Notes: generated from the letters alone by a model not told the origin. DNA of 64,000 bases from Carex sylvatica (GCA_964058845.1 CAXKVR010000109.1:124001-188000); one strand, 5' to 3'; positions 36,789 through 46,964 are shown, numbered from the stretch's first letter. Numbers and translations are program-made.

Positions 36789-37160
36789 TGTGACATAATG
36801 AATTTTATAATAAATATTTTATACTGACTGATTGAGTTAAGGCGTTAAGAATCGAATAATAAATATAGAAAAACGGTCCAGTGCGGATGGATGACCCGCA
36901 CTGCGGGTGGCTTCACCCGCACTGGGACAAGTTCCTTAACAAACGGCTGCAATTTCCTCTGGGTGCGGATGGTGGTGCGGATGGGCACACGCACTGCGGG
37001 TGAGTTCTGTACTCTTCTGAAAATTTCGCCAAGTACTGAATGCGGATGGGAGCATCCGCACTGGCCTCAGTGCGTCCGCACTAGGCTCGGACATTTTTCT
37101 GCGCCGTGAGTGCGGCTGGACGGATCCGCAGTGCGGATGATTGATCCGCACTGGGGTGTG
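36789..37160 (+). mobile_element. Tekay/Del-like gypsy solo LTR, 5' part
   Basis: Begins TGTGACATAATG right after GTGAC (36784-36788), and the other part ends GGGGTGTGACA followed by GTGAC, a perfect 5-bp target duplication. The first about 90 bp has the AAAAACGGTCCA character common at starts of Tekay-type LTRs (from memory of the lineage). From 36877 it becomes a block of GC-rich inverted motifs. The Athila array follows at 37161. Confidence 0.65.
36877..37155. repeat. GC-rich inverted-motif block (GTGCGGATG ... CATCCGCACT)
   Basis: At least six pairs of the form (A/G)TGCGG(A/G)TG followed within 4-12 bases by an inverted partner ending CCGCACT, for example GTGCGGATGGATGACCCGCAC and TGCGGATGGGAGCATCCGCA. 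It stands out against the AT-rich flanks. It lies in the solo LTR and is also read into the gag-protease frame of the neighbouring Athila copy. Confidence 0.75.
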
Positions 37161-39686
37161 TGTGTTTTCATCATCCAGCACTGTTTCTTCTTCAGTTTCT
37201 TCCAGGATTTGATCCAGTTGTTCTCCTTCCATTAACCTATCTAAATGTTCATCAATTATAGTTTCTAAAACATCTACCCTGCATATAGAATCATTTTCAT
37301 TAGATGGGTATTGGAGAGATTTAAACACATTGAATTCAACCTTTTCATCACCAACTTGGAAAGAAATCTTTCCATCTCGAACATTAATTGTGGCACCTGC
37401 TGTGATTAGGAAATCACGCCCCAATAGAAGGGGAGTTTGTGTATCCTCCTCCATCTCTACAACAACAAAATCTACCGGTATGAAAAACTTACCAATTTTA
37501 ACAATCGCATCTTCCATAATTCCCACCGGATACCTAACAGATCTGTCCGCTAATTGCAGCGACATTCTTGTTGGTTTTAATTCACCTAGACCCAGCCTTT
37601 CATAAACAGCTTTTGGCATTAAACATACGCTAGCCCCTAAGTCACACAAACATCTATTAAATTCGGTCTCCCCAATTTTGCAAGGTATAGTGAAACTACC
37701 TGGATCCTTGAGTTTAGGAGGTAATTTGGTTAAGAACAGCGCACTACATTGCGCATTTAGGGAGATTGTTTCGACCTCTTCAAGTTTCTTTTTGTTGGAA
37801 AGCATTTCTTTCAGAAACTTGGCATATGTAGGCATGTTTGCAATTGCCTCAGTGAATGGTATAGTTATGTTTAATTTCTTGAGGTGTTCAATGAATTTGG
37901 CATATTTTTGGTTTAGTTGGGTTTTGGCTAACCTTTGAGGAAAGGGTATGAACCTGTGAGGAGGTACATATTTTTCAGATTTAGATACCTTCGTAGGAAT
38001 AGCTTTACCCTTGTCTTGTGGTTTCTCAGATTGGTCTTCTATTTGTTCGGAAATTGGAATTGTTGCAATTGGCTCCGTTTCAGTTGTTGGTGATGGTGTA
38101 TCATCAGTTGGCATAGCTGGTCCATCATACTTTGTCCCACTCTTGAGTGTAATGGCGTGTGCTTGCTCCCTAGGGTTGTTTTCAGGTTTGCCCGGTAGCT
38201 GTCCTTGTGGGCGAGAGGATGAAACAGCTTGCTGCGCCACTTGGGTCTCAAGCAACTTTGTTTTAGTTGACAGAATGTCAACCCTATCATTCAAATTTCT
38301 CAAGGAATTGGAAAATTCCGTTTGGTTAGTAAGAAATTTATTTTGTGATTCTACCAAACCTTCTATCATTTTTTCCATCTTGGTCATTTGTGATGGGGCT
38401 TGGTTCTGATATTGGTTGTTTGGACCTTGATATGGACGATTTTGGTAAATTTGGCCATTCCCTTGGTTCTGGTTGTAAGTGTTCTGATATGGTCTATTGT
38501 AATTGTGCTGATTGTAATTGGGATATTGTGGCAGATTTCTTTTATCCCCTTCATTGTACAATAAAGCATTCACTTGTTCAACCTGATTTTCCCCTATGGT
38601 ATAAAATTGGCAAGTCGTGGTTATGTGGTCATTATTACCGCAGATATCACAAGGGGGAGTTTGGACAGCTTTTACCTGTTGCAGTTGTTTGATTGTCACC
38701 TGAAGAGAGTCTATCTTGGCTTGCATGGCGGTCATATCATCCACTTTAAGCACGCCAGATGGGGTGTTGGTGTTCCTTGCATCTCTCGCAGATGTCCATT
38801 CTCGCTGGCTGATTGCCATGTCCTCTATCAACTCCATTGCTTCTATTGAGTCTCTATTCGCGATGTTTCCTCCAGCAGCTGCGTTTAGTTGTGCTTTTGT
38901 GGCATATGTGCAACCTGCATAAAAGAACTGGAATAGAAGCCATACATCGATTCCGTGATTTGGGCATAGGCGCAGTAATTCTTGCCATCGGTCATACGCC
39001 TCACTTAGGGATTCGTTTTCTCCTTGTTTGAAAGTTGTGATCTTCTGTCTAAAGTGTTGCGTCTTGGATGGTGGGAAATACTTGCCCAAGAATAACCCTT
39101 GCACATCCTGCCATGTTCGCGCCATGGCTGGATTCAACAATCGTAGCCATGTCCTTGCATCATCTGTAAGAGAAAGGTGAAAACAGTTCAGTTTTAAAGC
39201 ATCTAATTCCTTACCTCTACCTGCAAATGTTGCACAATGCTCTTCGAATGTGGCCAGATGTTGGTGCGGATCTTCATTCAACCTCCCCCCAAACCTGTTC
39301 TGTCCTAATAGATGTATCAAGGTAGGCTTCAAATTAGGGTTTGTTCCTCCATGGGCGATATAACCAAATTGCTGACCCGGCTGCATTCGATTTACGAAAT
39401 CCCGAATGGGGCGGCGGTCGTTTGGATTCGGTGGATGAACTTGATCATTTGCGCCATAGAGCGGATTATTGTTGAGGATTGGCTGATTGTTAGGTGGTGG
39501 GTTTTGTGGATGAACTAGATTGTTGCGAGGTGGATCGATTGGGTTGTAGCGTGGATTGTTGATAGGTACATCGAGATTAGTAAGGTCAGGGTCTTCTTCG
39601 TCCAAGCGCGGCATTCCAAGTTGTCCGTCGAAAGCCATCTGTGGAGATGGGGGAGGACAAGATTTCGCTTTGTCTTTGAGCTTCAA
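36936..39686 (-). CDS. Athila gag-protease polyprotein, truncated copy with intact gag-pro frame
   Basis: Retrotransposon structural and protease polyprotein. The gag domain spans about residues 90-300 and a CX2CX4HX4C zinc knuckle uses Cys346, Cys349, His354 and Cys359. A Gln/Asn-rich linker (NYNQHNYNRPYQNTYNQ) follows. The aspartic protease has CDLGASVCLMP and LLLGRDF. Element sequence ends at 37161; the remaining roughly 75 codons down to the stop at 36936 are translated solo-LTR palindrome DNA, so the C-terminus is an artificial fusion. No RT, RNase H or integrase. Unlike the other copy it lacks the 10-bp deletion, so gag and protease are in one frame. Shares leader and LTR (39957-41525) with the upstream copy. 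Confidence 0.85.
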   Translation of the reverse strand: MKLKDKAKSCPPPSPQMAFDGQLGMPRLDEEDPDLTNLDVPINNPRYNPIDPPRNNLVHPQNPPPNNQPILNNNPLYGANDQVHPPNPNDRRPIRDFVNRMQPGQQFGYIAHGGTNPNLKPTLIHLLGQNRFGGRLNEDPHQHLATFEEHCATFAGRGKELDALKLNCFHLSLTDDARTWLRLLNPAMARTWQDVQGLFLGKYFPPSKTQHFRQKITTFKQGENESLSEAYDRWQELLRLCPNHGIDVWLLFQFFYAGCTYATKAQLNAAAGGNIANRDSIEAMELIEDMAISQREWTSARDARNTNTPSGVLKVDDMTAMQAKIDSLQVTIKQLQQVKAVQTPPCDICGNNDHITTTCQFYTIGENQVEQVNALLYNEGDKRNLPQYPNYNQHNYNRPYQNTYNQNQGNGQIYQNRPYQGPNNQYQNQAPSQMTKMEKMIEGLVESQNKFLTNQTEFSNSLRNLNDRVDILSTKTKLLETQVAQQAVSSSRPQGQLPGKPENNPREQAHAITLKSGTKYDGPAMPTDDTPSPTTETEPIATIPISEQIEDQSEKPQDKGKAIPTKVSKSEKYVPPHRFIPFPQRLAKTQLNQKYAKFIEHLKKLNITIPFTEAIANMPTYAKFLKEMLSNKKKLEEVETISLNAQCSALFLTKLPPKLKDPGSFTIPCKIGETEFNRCLCDLGASVCLMPKAVYERLGLGELKPTRMSLQLADRSVRYPVGIMEDAIVKIGKFFIPVDFVVVEMEEDTQTPLLLGRDFLITAGATINVRDGKISFQVGDEKVEFNVFKSLQYPSNENDSICRVDVLETIIDEHLDRLMEGEQLDQILEETEEETVLDDENTHTPVRINHPHCGSVQPHSRRRKMSEPSADALRPVRMLPSAFSTWRNFQKSTELTRSACAHPHHHPHPEEIAAVC

Positions 39687-39781
39687 AGTTTGGCTTCTTG
39701 TTTGTGGTGCCAGCGCTTCAAAATCTGAGAAAGGGAGAAGAAGATTGAGTAAAAAGAGATAACAGGGAGTAAGGGAAATTG

Positions 39782-39819
39782 GTTTACACGGCCAGACTCA
39801 CGGTCTACTGGCCGTAAAC
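39782..39819. repeat. ACGGCC/GGCCGT palindrome in the gag leader (truncated copy)
   Basis: GTTTACACGGCCAG, a short gap, then CTGGCCGTAAAC: an inverted pair just upstream of gag. Identical to 46927-46964. Confidence 0.75.
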
Positions 39820-39931
39820 AAAACAAAAAAAAAACAAATTTTTTTTTTCTTTTTCTGTTTGAAAGCAGGTAAATAAGGAAACAAATAATTAAAAGTACTT
39901 TCCTAAAATAAAAACTAGAATCTAGCCTAGT

Positions 39932-39949
39932 TCCCCGGCAACGGCGCCA
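39932..39949 (-). other. Primer-binding site (tRNA-Asp type), second copy
   Basis: The minus strand reads TGGCGCCGTTGCCGGGGA, complementary to the 3' end of tRNA-Asp, as is usual for Athila elements. It lies 7 bases inside the LTR edge. Confidence 0.85.
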
Positions 39950-39956
39950 AAAAGCT

Positions 39957-41525
39957 TGTTCGCGTAATTTGTATAGATAGTCTCTATAGTTTATACACGT
40001 TATCTTTTAAAATTTATAAACCACAATATACAATCAATAGGCAGTTGCAAGCGCACAACCTATCGTTTGCAGTATTTAGGTATCGATCCAAAGGGAAGTA
40101 GGAAATACTAATTTATACTAAAGTAAACTACTTTTAACATTGAACAATAAAAGTAAAAAAGGGGGGTTTGATGTAATTTCGTTTTTTAAGAAAATCTAAG
40201 ATTCGTAACAAAAGCAAGTGAAATTCAGATGTAATTCAATATTAGGGAAGTCTAGGGGCTATTGGTTTCACTATTCCTTAGTTAATTATGTAGTTATTTT
40301 GTTTCTGAATTCATGTTGCATAGATTGGGTTTCTGACCTACGATGTAAGTTAGCCTATTTTGACTAGATGTTGATACAATTGTTTTGGTTCTATGAGCTA
40401 ACGTTCCTCTAATTTAGGGCTGTCACAACCTAATTGGGATATTTAACAAATACATAAAACCTTTCAATTAACCAGCAATTAATCTACTTTAGGTGCCCAA
40501 GTTAGGTTTTAGGGTTTCTCAATTAAGTACATCACCTTATCCTAACCCTTTATTTCTGTGGTTCTAGATTTGAGAAGAGAATGGTATGTTCAATTCTAAA
40601 CCCTAAGTTAAATTCTAGCACATAGTAAGGTATTCTCAATTCTTGATCCTAGCAAATTTAAGTCATAAGACCTAAAAGGGACGTTTCCAATCAAATACAC
40701 AGATTATGCAATTACTAGAACTAATTAAAATAACAGAAATAAACAATCTCAACAACAATCATAATCAAGAGGAATAACCAAATAAACTACTTCATTAAAC
40801 TAAGTTCAAGTACAACCTCAGCCCCTAGAGAGGAATCTACTCTCTCATGGCTGAGTTAACAAGCATGATTGAAATAAAACCTAAGTAAACAGATTCAGAA
40901 AAATGAAAGAAAAGAGTAAACCCTAGTCTTCAGAATTTCTGCCTTCTTGTTGCTTAGCCCTTCTTCTCCTTTTATGGATTGCTATCTGGATGTGTATGTG
41001 GAGAGAGATGATATATGAGATATCAGATAGGAGATCGATTGGGTGTCTTTATATAACCTCCATATGCATCAGATGAGACATAGGGTCTATATTTGGCATC
41101 CATTAACTTGGCAATCAGTTATAACTCCCCAGGTGTTTTTCATGATTATCCTACGCTCCTGGTGACTCAGGGGATCTATTTTTTGCGTCCACTAACTTGC
41201 CAGTTATACACCTTCCAAAAATAACTTTCCAGCCCATTTTACACGGCCAGGGATACGGCCTGTCTGGCCGTGGGCTTGGCCGTGATTTTCCTCTGATTGG
41301 GCTATTTTCTTCACGGCTGGAAATACGGCCTGGCTGGCCGTGGGCTTGGCCGTGATTTTCCTCTGTTTGGGCTCTTTGTGCTTGTTTTTCTGTAATTAAA
41401 ACAACTTGAAAGCAGTAACATATTTCTTGGGTATACTTGTACTATAATTAAGCTAAAAATAAGGAATTTGGTGCAATTTATGAAGTAGAACTCTATCCAA
41501 TAATAGATATAAATTTGGCTTATCA
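39957..41525 (-). repeat. Athila LTR, middle copy
   Basis: 1569 bp; on the minus strand it begins TGATAAGCC and ends CGCGAACA. It serves as 3' LTR of the complete internal region and 5' LTR of the truncated one. A TATATAAA lies at about 41049-41056 and the palindromic 71-bp doublet at 41241-41382. Confidence 0.85.
41241..41382. repeat. 71-bp tandem doublet of ACGGCC palindromes in the middle LTR
   Basis: Same as 48386-48527: each unit is ACGGCC(A/T)G, a gap, TACGGCCTG, CTGGCCGTGGGC, TTGGCCGTGA, then a shared TTTTCCTCTG tail. Confidence 0.75.
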
Positions 41526-41540
41526 AAATCCCCCAAGCTT
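41526..41540 (-). other. Polypurine tract of the Athila element
   Basis: The minus strand reads AAGCTTGGGGGATTT directly before the LTR start TGATAAGCC; this is the usual place and composition for plus-strand priming. Confidence 0.75.
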
Positions 41541-42542
41541 AAACCTTGCTTGTCCTCAAGCAAAAATCTAAACTTTGAGCAATTGGTTTACCTCTAAATT
41601 TAACCAGATTACCTTGATACTCTAATTATTGAAAAATTCACATGAGCTTGCTAGGTTTTGAAGAAATTCTCGTGAATCCTTTTGAACAATAATACACATT
41701 TCATTGAATCAATCTTACTTCACCCCACAGTTTGACTTAATTAAATTTCATATTCAAAGATGTCTTACTATTTGCAAAAACTACTTATTTTGGATTTATC
41801 AATATCTCGTTTTTCTTTCCAAAAATATACCCTCATTTTGTGGTGATTTTCTGAAATTTTTGCCCCCCCAAGCTTGAAACAAGCTTGGGTTAGAAAGTTG
41901 TGGACTTCGTGTGTTGATATATGCATTTAGGAGACGAGCTCAAAGGCATCACATAGGATTTATTACCAGTACTCTTATTTTCTCCATTTTTTTTCTTCTT
42001 TTCTTTTTCATTTGCATACATCATGAGTACACACACCCAAGAGTATTTTTTTTCATACCAAAGGATATCCCAATCTTTCTATATTTTGAAATCCAATGTT
42101 TCATTTTTTCAAAGTCCTAAAACATCTCATCCTATGCAATTCTTTTTTAGTCAAACATGGGGTTATTTCCAATTTAATTCAATGTCATCCATATTTTTGT
42201 CAAAAAGTTCCAATCAAATCTTCAATCCTGGCAATCACATAAATTTATCAACAAAATGCATGACATAAAACTAGGTAAACATCCTAACAAGTCGGACTGG
42301 ACCCTATTCAAGGTTAGGTAAAACCCTAGTTTCACACAAAAAAAAAAAAATTTAAAATTTAAACATGCCTAAACTCAATGCAAGATACAACTGTGAATTT
42401 CAGTTTTTCATTTATCCTCCCCCCCCAGCTTAAACAAAACATTGTCCGCAATGTGTAAATTCATACTAGAAGAGAAAATTAAAAGAAAAATAGAAACTCA
42501 CAACATGGCAGAAGTGATGATGGAAGGAGAAGCGCTTGGCGC
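41541..42542 (-). other. Non-coding 3' region of the Athila element
   Basis: About 1 kb between the last frame and the PPT without a credible frame. A second purine-rich tract (minus-strand AAGCTGGGGGGGAGG) lies at about 42418-42432. Confidence 0.65.
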
Positions 42543-44990
42543 CTAGGGAGGAGGGTGGCCTCCCTGGTCTGCTGCCCTTCTTGCGTGGCGTCGGCGGCGT
42601 TCAGCATGAGGCGTTGGAGGTGGATCTGATGGCTCCATTCCGGTCTGCGTGAATGCCATCTGGGCGTAGTAATGCGCCATTTGGGCATCATTTTCAATAT
42701 TGTCCATGCGCTGATTGAGAGCCTCGAATTGTTGCACCATGTAAGCCATCAGTTGTTGGTTGGTAGGACCAACATTTTGGGGTTCACCGTCCTGCTGCTC
42801 TTGGGCGGGTTGAGCATCCTCAATAGCAATTGTTGGCTCGTTTCGCAGCAGCCATGTCGGTAGAGAGTGGGGGTTGATCGTGTCAACAGTGAGCGGTAGA
42901 GCGTAACCAACTGAACTGGGTCCTTTGCTAAAATACCCTTCCCCAACCTGGTTTCGGCCAATTAGGTGCATGTGCATCAGGGTGGGTATGTCGATTGTAA
43001 TAGGACCATCGATCGGCTCATCTTGGGTGAGGTCGAGTCGGAGGGCAGATGCTATTTTGGTTATGATCCCTCCACAGGAAATGATCCCATTACCCCTGGT
43101 AGATGTTGCAACATGTTGAAAATGTTTGGCCAAGTGATCGCCAAAATGAGGCATGAAGTGCATCTCTCCGTTATTCCTGCGCAACATACAATACAAATAA
43201 AATAATTCAGGTTTGTAAAAATTGCATTGGGTCTCACCTCGACCAAAAATGGTATGTGCCAATACGCGCTGGATGTAGCGAAGGGCCGGGTGTACGATCT
43301 GGCTGGCCTTTTGCGTAGGACATGCCCCACATATTGCCCTCTTGAAAGCATCTTGGCTGAGATCCCGCTGGAATGTACATGAGTCGTTCATCTCGCCTTC
43401 ATTTGTAGAGGGAAAACCGAGCAGCTCCATCAATTGCTTCGTGTAGATCATATACTGCCGGTTCTTTATAATGAAAGAAACAGTATCTGTTTCTCGGTTG
43501 TGCTCAAAGGTGGCTAGAAATTGGATGGTGAGACCCTTGTAGGTAGGGACAGCGTCGCACAAGAAATCCCACAGGAACAGTCGCTGAGTTAGCAATTCAA
43601 CCTGACCAGTAAGTCCCAGCTCATTTAGGGTTGGCATGTCCACCCATCTTGGTGGGTGGAAATCTCGATTGTTGCGGAGGAAGGTTAATCTTTCCAACAT
43701 TTGGTCAATGAATGGTAATGGAAAATGGTCTTTTCTAGTTGCTGTGTTCAGTTTCCTATAATCTATACACATTCTCCAACCTGTCACTACCCTAGTTGAA
43801 ATCAACTCATCATTCTTACCTTTCACCACTGTTGTGCCACTCTTCTTTGGAACTACATGAACAGGGCTTACCCACTTTGAGTCTGAAATTAGATAGATGA
43901 TGCCAGCATCAAGGAGTTTGATGATCTCCTTCTTGACTACTTCCTTCAAGTTTGGATTAAGCCTTCGCTGAGCTTCGATCGTAGGTTTGTAGTCATCCTC
44001 CATCAGGATTCGATGCATGCACAGATTTGGATTGATTCCAGTCAAATCTTCTAGTGTGTAGCCTATAGCCTTTCTGTGCACCTTTAGTTCATGTAGGAGT
44101 TTGTCGGTTTCCTCTTGGTTCAGGGCGGCATTGATTATGACGGGATATGTCTCATCTGGGCCGAGATACTCGTATCTGAGAGTTGTTGGCAAGGGTTTTA
44201 GTTCGACCTTCGGAGGTTCAGGCGTCATGCATGCTGAAACGGCAGAAATCGAGTCCACCAGAGGTTGACACGGCCAGATACACGGCCTGGCCTGGCCGTG
44301 TAAAATTCCTGTTTTTGTGTTTTCATCATCCAGCACTGTTTCTTCTTCAGTTTCTTCCAGGATTTGATCCAGTTGTTCTCCTTCCATTAACCTATCTAAA
44401 TGTTCATCAATTATAGTTTCTAAAACATCTACCCTGCATATAGAATCATTTTCATTAGATGGGTATTGGAGAGATTTAAACACATTGAATTCAACCTTTT
44501 CATCACCAACTTGGAAAGAAATCTTTCCATCTCGAACATTAATTGTGGCACCTGCTGTGATTAGGAAATCACGCCCCAATAGAAGGGGAGTTTGTGTATC
44601 CTCCTCCATCTCTACAACAACAAAATCTACCGGTATGAAAAACTTACCAATTTTAACAATCGCATCTTCCATAATTCCCACCGGATACCTAACAGATCTG
44701 TCCGCTAATTGCAGCGACATTCTTGTTGGTTTTAATTCACCTAGACCCAGCCTTTCATAAACAGCTTTTGGCATTAAACATACGCTAGCCCCTAAGTCAC
44801 ACAAACATCTATTAAATTCGGTCTCCCCAATTTTGCAAGGTATAGTGAAACTACCTGGATCCTTGAGTTTAGGAGGTAATTTGGTTAAGAACAGCGCACT
44901 ACATTGCGCATTTAGGGAGATTGTTTCGACCTCTTCAAGTTTCTTTTTGTTGGAAAGCATTTCTTTCAGAAACTTGGCATATGTAGGCAT
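42543..44990 (-). CDS. Athila protease + truncated reverse transcriptase fused to ATHILA ORF-1-type domain
   Basis: 815-codon frame. Protease: CDLGASVCLMP (residues 64-74) and LLLGRD (137-141). After an ACGGCC-palindrome linker comes an RT start (about 325-435) with SPVHVVPKKSG, GWRMCIDYRKLN and FPLPFIDQMLERL. At about residue 435 (position 43685) RT stops abruptly; the catalytic YxDD block, RNase H and integrase are absent. The frame continues into PPRWVDMPTLNELGL and YTKQLMELLGFP, which resemble the ATHILA ORF-1 family (PF03078-like, from memory), then a Gln/Pro-rich tail with a coiled-coil-like stretch (LMAYMVQQFEALNQRMD). The Met at 44990 is only the first Met after the gag frameshift. 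Movement would need enzymes from another element. Confidence 0.8.
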   Translation of the reverse strand: MPTYAKFLKEMLSNKKKLEEVETISLNAQCSALFLTKLPPKLKDPGSFTIPCKIGETEFNRCLCDLGASVCLMPKAVYERLGLGELKPTRMSLQLADRSVRYPVGIMEDAIVKIGKFFIPVDFVVVEMEEDTQTPLLLGRDFLITAGATINVRDGKISFQVGDEKVEFNVFKSLQYPSNENDSICRVDVLETIIDEHLDRLMEGEQLDQILEETEEETVLDDENTKTGILHGQARPCIWPCQPLVDSISAVSACMTPEPPKVELKPLPTTLRYEYLGPDETYPVIINAALNQEETDKLLHELKVHRKAIGYTLEDLTGINPNLCMHRILMEDDYKPTIEAQRRLNPNLKEVVKKEIIKLLDAGIIYLISDSKWVSPVHVVPKKSGTTVVKGKNDELISTRVVTGWRMCIDYRKLNTATRKDHFPLPFIDQMLERLTFLRNNRDFHPPRWVDMPTLNELGLTGQVELLTQRLFLWDFLCDAVPTYKGLTIQFLATFEHNRETDTVSFIIKNRQYMIYTKQLMELLGFPSTNEGEMNDSCTFQRDLSQDAFKRAICGACPTQKASQIVHPALRYIQRVLAHTIFGRGETQCNFYKPELFYLYCMLRRNNGEMHFMPHFGDHLAKHFQHVATSTRGNGIISCGGIITKIASALRLDLTQDEPIDGPITIDIPTLMHMHLIGRNQVGEGYFSKGPSSVGYALPLTVDTINPHSLPTWLLRNEPTIAIEDAQPAQEQQDGEPQNVGPTNQQLMAYMVQQFEALNQRMDNIENDAQMAHYYAQMAFTQTGMEPSDPPPTPHAERRRRHARRAADQGGHPPP
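44268..44301. repeat. ACGGCC palindrome in the protease-RT linker
   Basis: ACACGGCCAG, a short gap, then ACGGCCTGG and CCTGGCCGTGT in the same order as in the LTR. It is translated in frame. The homology with the truncated copy ends 14 bases away, at 44316/37161. Confidence 0.75.
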
Positions 44991-46831
44991 GTTTGCAATT
45001 GCCTCATAGTTATGTTTAATTTCTTGAGGTGTTCAATGAATTTGGCATATTTTTGGTTTAGTTGGGTTTTGGCTAACCTTTGAGGAAAGGGTATGAACCT
45101 GTGAGGAGGTACATATTTTTCAGATTTAGATACCTTCGTAGGAATAGCTTTACCCTTGTCTTGTGGTTTCTCAGATTGGTCTTCTATTTGTTCGGAAATT
45201 GGAATTGTTGCAATTGGCTCCGTTTCAGTTGTTGGTGATGGTGTATCATCAGTTGGCATAGCTGGTCCATCATACTTTGTCCCACTCTTGAGTGTAATGG
45301 CGTGTGCTTGCTCCCTAGGGTTGTTTTCAGGTTTGCCCGGTAGCTGTCCTTGTGGGCGAGAGGATGAAACAGCTTGCTGCGCCACTTGGGTCTCAAGCAA
45401 CTTTGTTTTAGTTGACAGAATGTCAACCCTATCATTCAAATTTCTCAAGGAATTGGAAAATTCCGTTTGGTTAGTAAGAAATTTATTTTGTGATTCTACC
45501 AAACCTTCTATCATTTTTTCCATCTTGGTCATTTGTGATGGGGCTTGGTTCTGATATTGGTTGTTTGGACCTTGATATGGACGATTTTGGTAAATTTGGC
45601 CATTTCCTTGGTTCTGGTTGTAAGTGTTCTGATATGGTCTATTGTAATTGTGCTGATTGTAATTGGGATATTGTGGCAGATTTCTTTTATCCCCTTCATT
45701 GTACAATAAAGCATTCACTTGTTCAACCTGATTTTCCCCTATGGTATAAAATTGGCAAGTCGTGGTTATGTGGTCATTATTACCGCAGATATCACAAGGG
45801 GGAGTTTGGACAGCTTTTACCTGTTGCAGTTGTTTGATTGTCACCTGAAGAGAGTCTATCTTGGCTTGCATGGCGGTCATATCATCCACTTTAAGCACGC
45901 CAGATGGGGTGTTGGTGTTCCTTGCATCTCTCGCAGATGTCCATTCTCGCTGGCTGATTGCCATGTCCTCTATCAACTCCATTGCTTCTATTGAGTCTCT
46001 ATTCGCGATGTTTCCTCCAGCAGCTGCGTTTAGTTGTGCTTTTGTGGCATATGTGCAACCTGCATAAAAGAACTGGAATAGAAGCCATACATCGATTCCG
46101 TGATTTGGGCATAGGCGCAGTAATTCTTGCCATCGGTCATACGCCTCACTTAGGGATTCGTTTTCTCCTTGTTTGAAAGTTGTGATCTTCTGTCTAAAGT
46201 GTTGCGTCTTGGATGGTGGGAAATACTTGCCCAAGAATAACCCTTGCACATCCTGCCATGTTCGCGCCATGGCTGGATTCAACAATCGTAGCCATGTCCT
46301 TGCATCATCTGTAAGAGAAAGGTGAAAACAGTTCAGTTTTAAAGCATCTAATTCCTTACCTCTACCTGCAAATGTTGCACAATGCTCTTCGAATGTGGCC
46401 AGATGTTGGTGCGGATCTTCATTCAACCTCCCCCCAAACCTGTTCTGTCCTAATAGATGTATCAAGGTAGGCTTCAAATTAGGGTTTGTTCCTCCATGGG
46501 CGATATAACCAAATTGCTGACCCGGCTGCATTCGATTTACGAAATCCCGAATGGGGCGGCGGTCGTTTGGATTCGGTGGATGAACTTGATCATTTGCGCC
46601 ATAGAGCGGATTATTGTTGAGGATTGGCTGATTGTTAGGTGGTGGGTTTTGTGGATGAACTAGATTGTTGCGAGGTGGATCGATTGGGTTGTAGCGTGGA
46701 TTGTTGATAGGTACATCGAGATTAGTAAGGTCAGGGTCTTCTTCGTCCAAGCGCGGCATTCCAAGTTGTCCGTCGAAAGCCATCTGTGGAGATGGGGGAG
46801 GACAAGATTTCGCTTTGTCTTTGAGCTTCAA
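44966..46831 (-). CDS. Athila gag, complete internal copy, frame-shifted before protease
   Basis: Gag polyprotein of 621 codons, the same as the truncated copy through KKLNIT, including the zinc knuckle (Cys346, Cys349, His354, Cys359) and Gln/Asn-rich linker. A 10-bp deletion near 45006 (the other copy has GTGAATGGTA there) shifts the frame, giving an alien tail of about 12 residues and a stop. Protease continues in the next frame from 44990, so the two frames overlap by 25 bp. A programmed frameshift is unlikely because the sister copy is continuous. One amino-acid-changing substitution was seen versus the sister. Confidence 0.85.
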   Translation of the reverse strand: MKLKDKAKSCPPPSPQMAFDGQLGMPRLDEEDPDLTNLDVPINNPRYNPIDPPRNNLVHPQNPPPNNQPILNNNPLYGANDQVHPPNPNDRRPIRDFVNRMQPGQQFGYIAHGGTNPNLKPTLIHLLGQNRFGGRLNEDPHQHLATFEEHCATFAGRGKELDALKLNCFHLSLTDDARTWLRLLNPAMARTWQDVQGLFLGKYFPPSKTQHFRQKITTFKQGENESLSEAYDRWQELLRLCPNHGIDVWLLFQFFYAGCTYATKAQLNAAAGGNIANRDSIEAMELIEDMAISQREWTSARDARNTNTPSGVLKVDDMTAMQAKIDSLQVTIKQLQQVKAVQTPPCDICGNNDHITTTCQFYTIGENQVEQVNALLYNEGDKRNLPQYPNYNQHNYNRPYQNTYNQNQGNGQIYQNRPYQGPNNQYQNQAPSQMTKMEKMIEGLVESQNKFLTNQTEFSNSLRNLNDRVDILSTKTKLLETQVAQQAVSSSRPQGQLPGKPENNPREQAHAITLKSGTKYDGPAMPTDDTPSPTTETEPIATIPISEQIEDQSEKPQDKGKAIPTKVSKSEKYVPPHRFIPFPQRLAKTQLNQKYAKFIEHLKKLNITMRQLQTCLHMPSF

Positions 46832-46926
46832 AGTTTGGCTTCTTGTTTGTGGTGCCAGCGCTTCAAAATCTGAGAAAGGGAGAAGAAGATTGAGTAAAAA
46901 GAGATAACAGGGAGTAAGGGAAATTG

Positions 46927-46964
46927 GTTTACACGGCCAGACTCACGGTCTACTGGCCGTAAAC
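46927..46964. repeat. ACGGCC/GGCCGT palindrome in the gag leader
   Basis: Identical to 39782-39819: GTTTACACGGCCAG paired with CTGGCCGTAAAC. Confidence 0.75.

Noticed and set aside
37330..39762. Plus-strand frames (for example 38011-38409, 38345-38692) and their duplicates at 44485-46907
   Set aside because: They lie antisense to the Athila gag-protease frame and have no independent protein character.
44966..44990. Programmed ribosomal frameshift between gag and protease
   Set aside because: The sister copy is continuous and differs by a 10-bp deletion, so this is a mutation.
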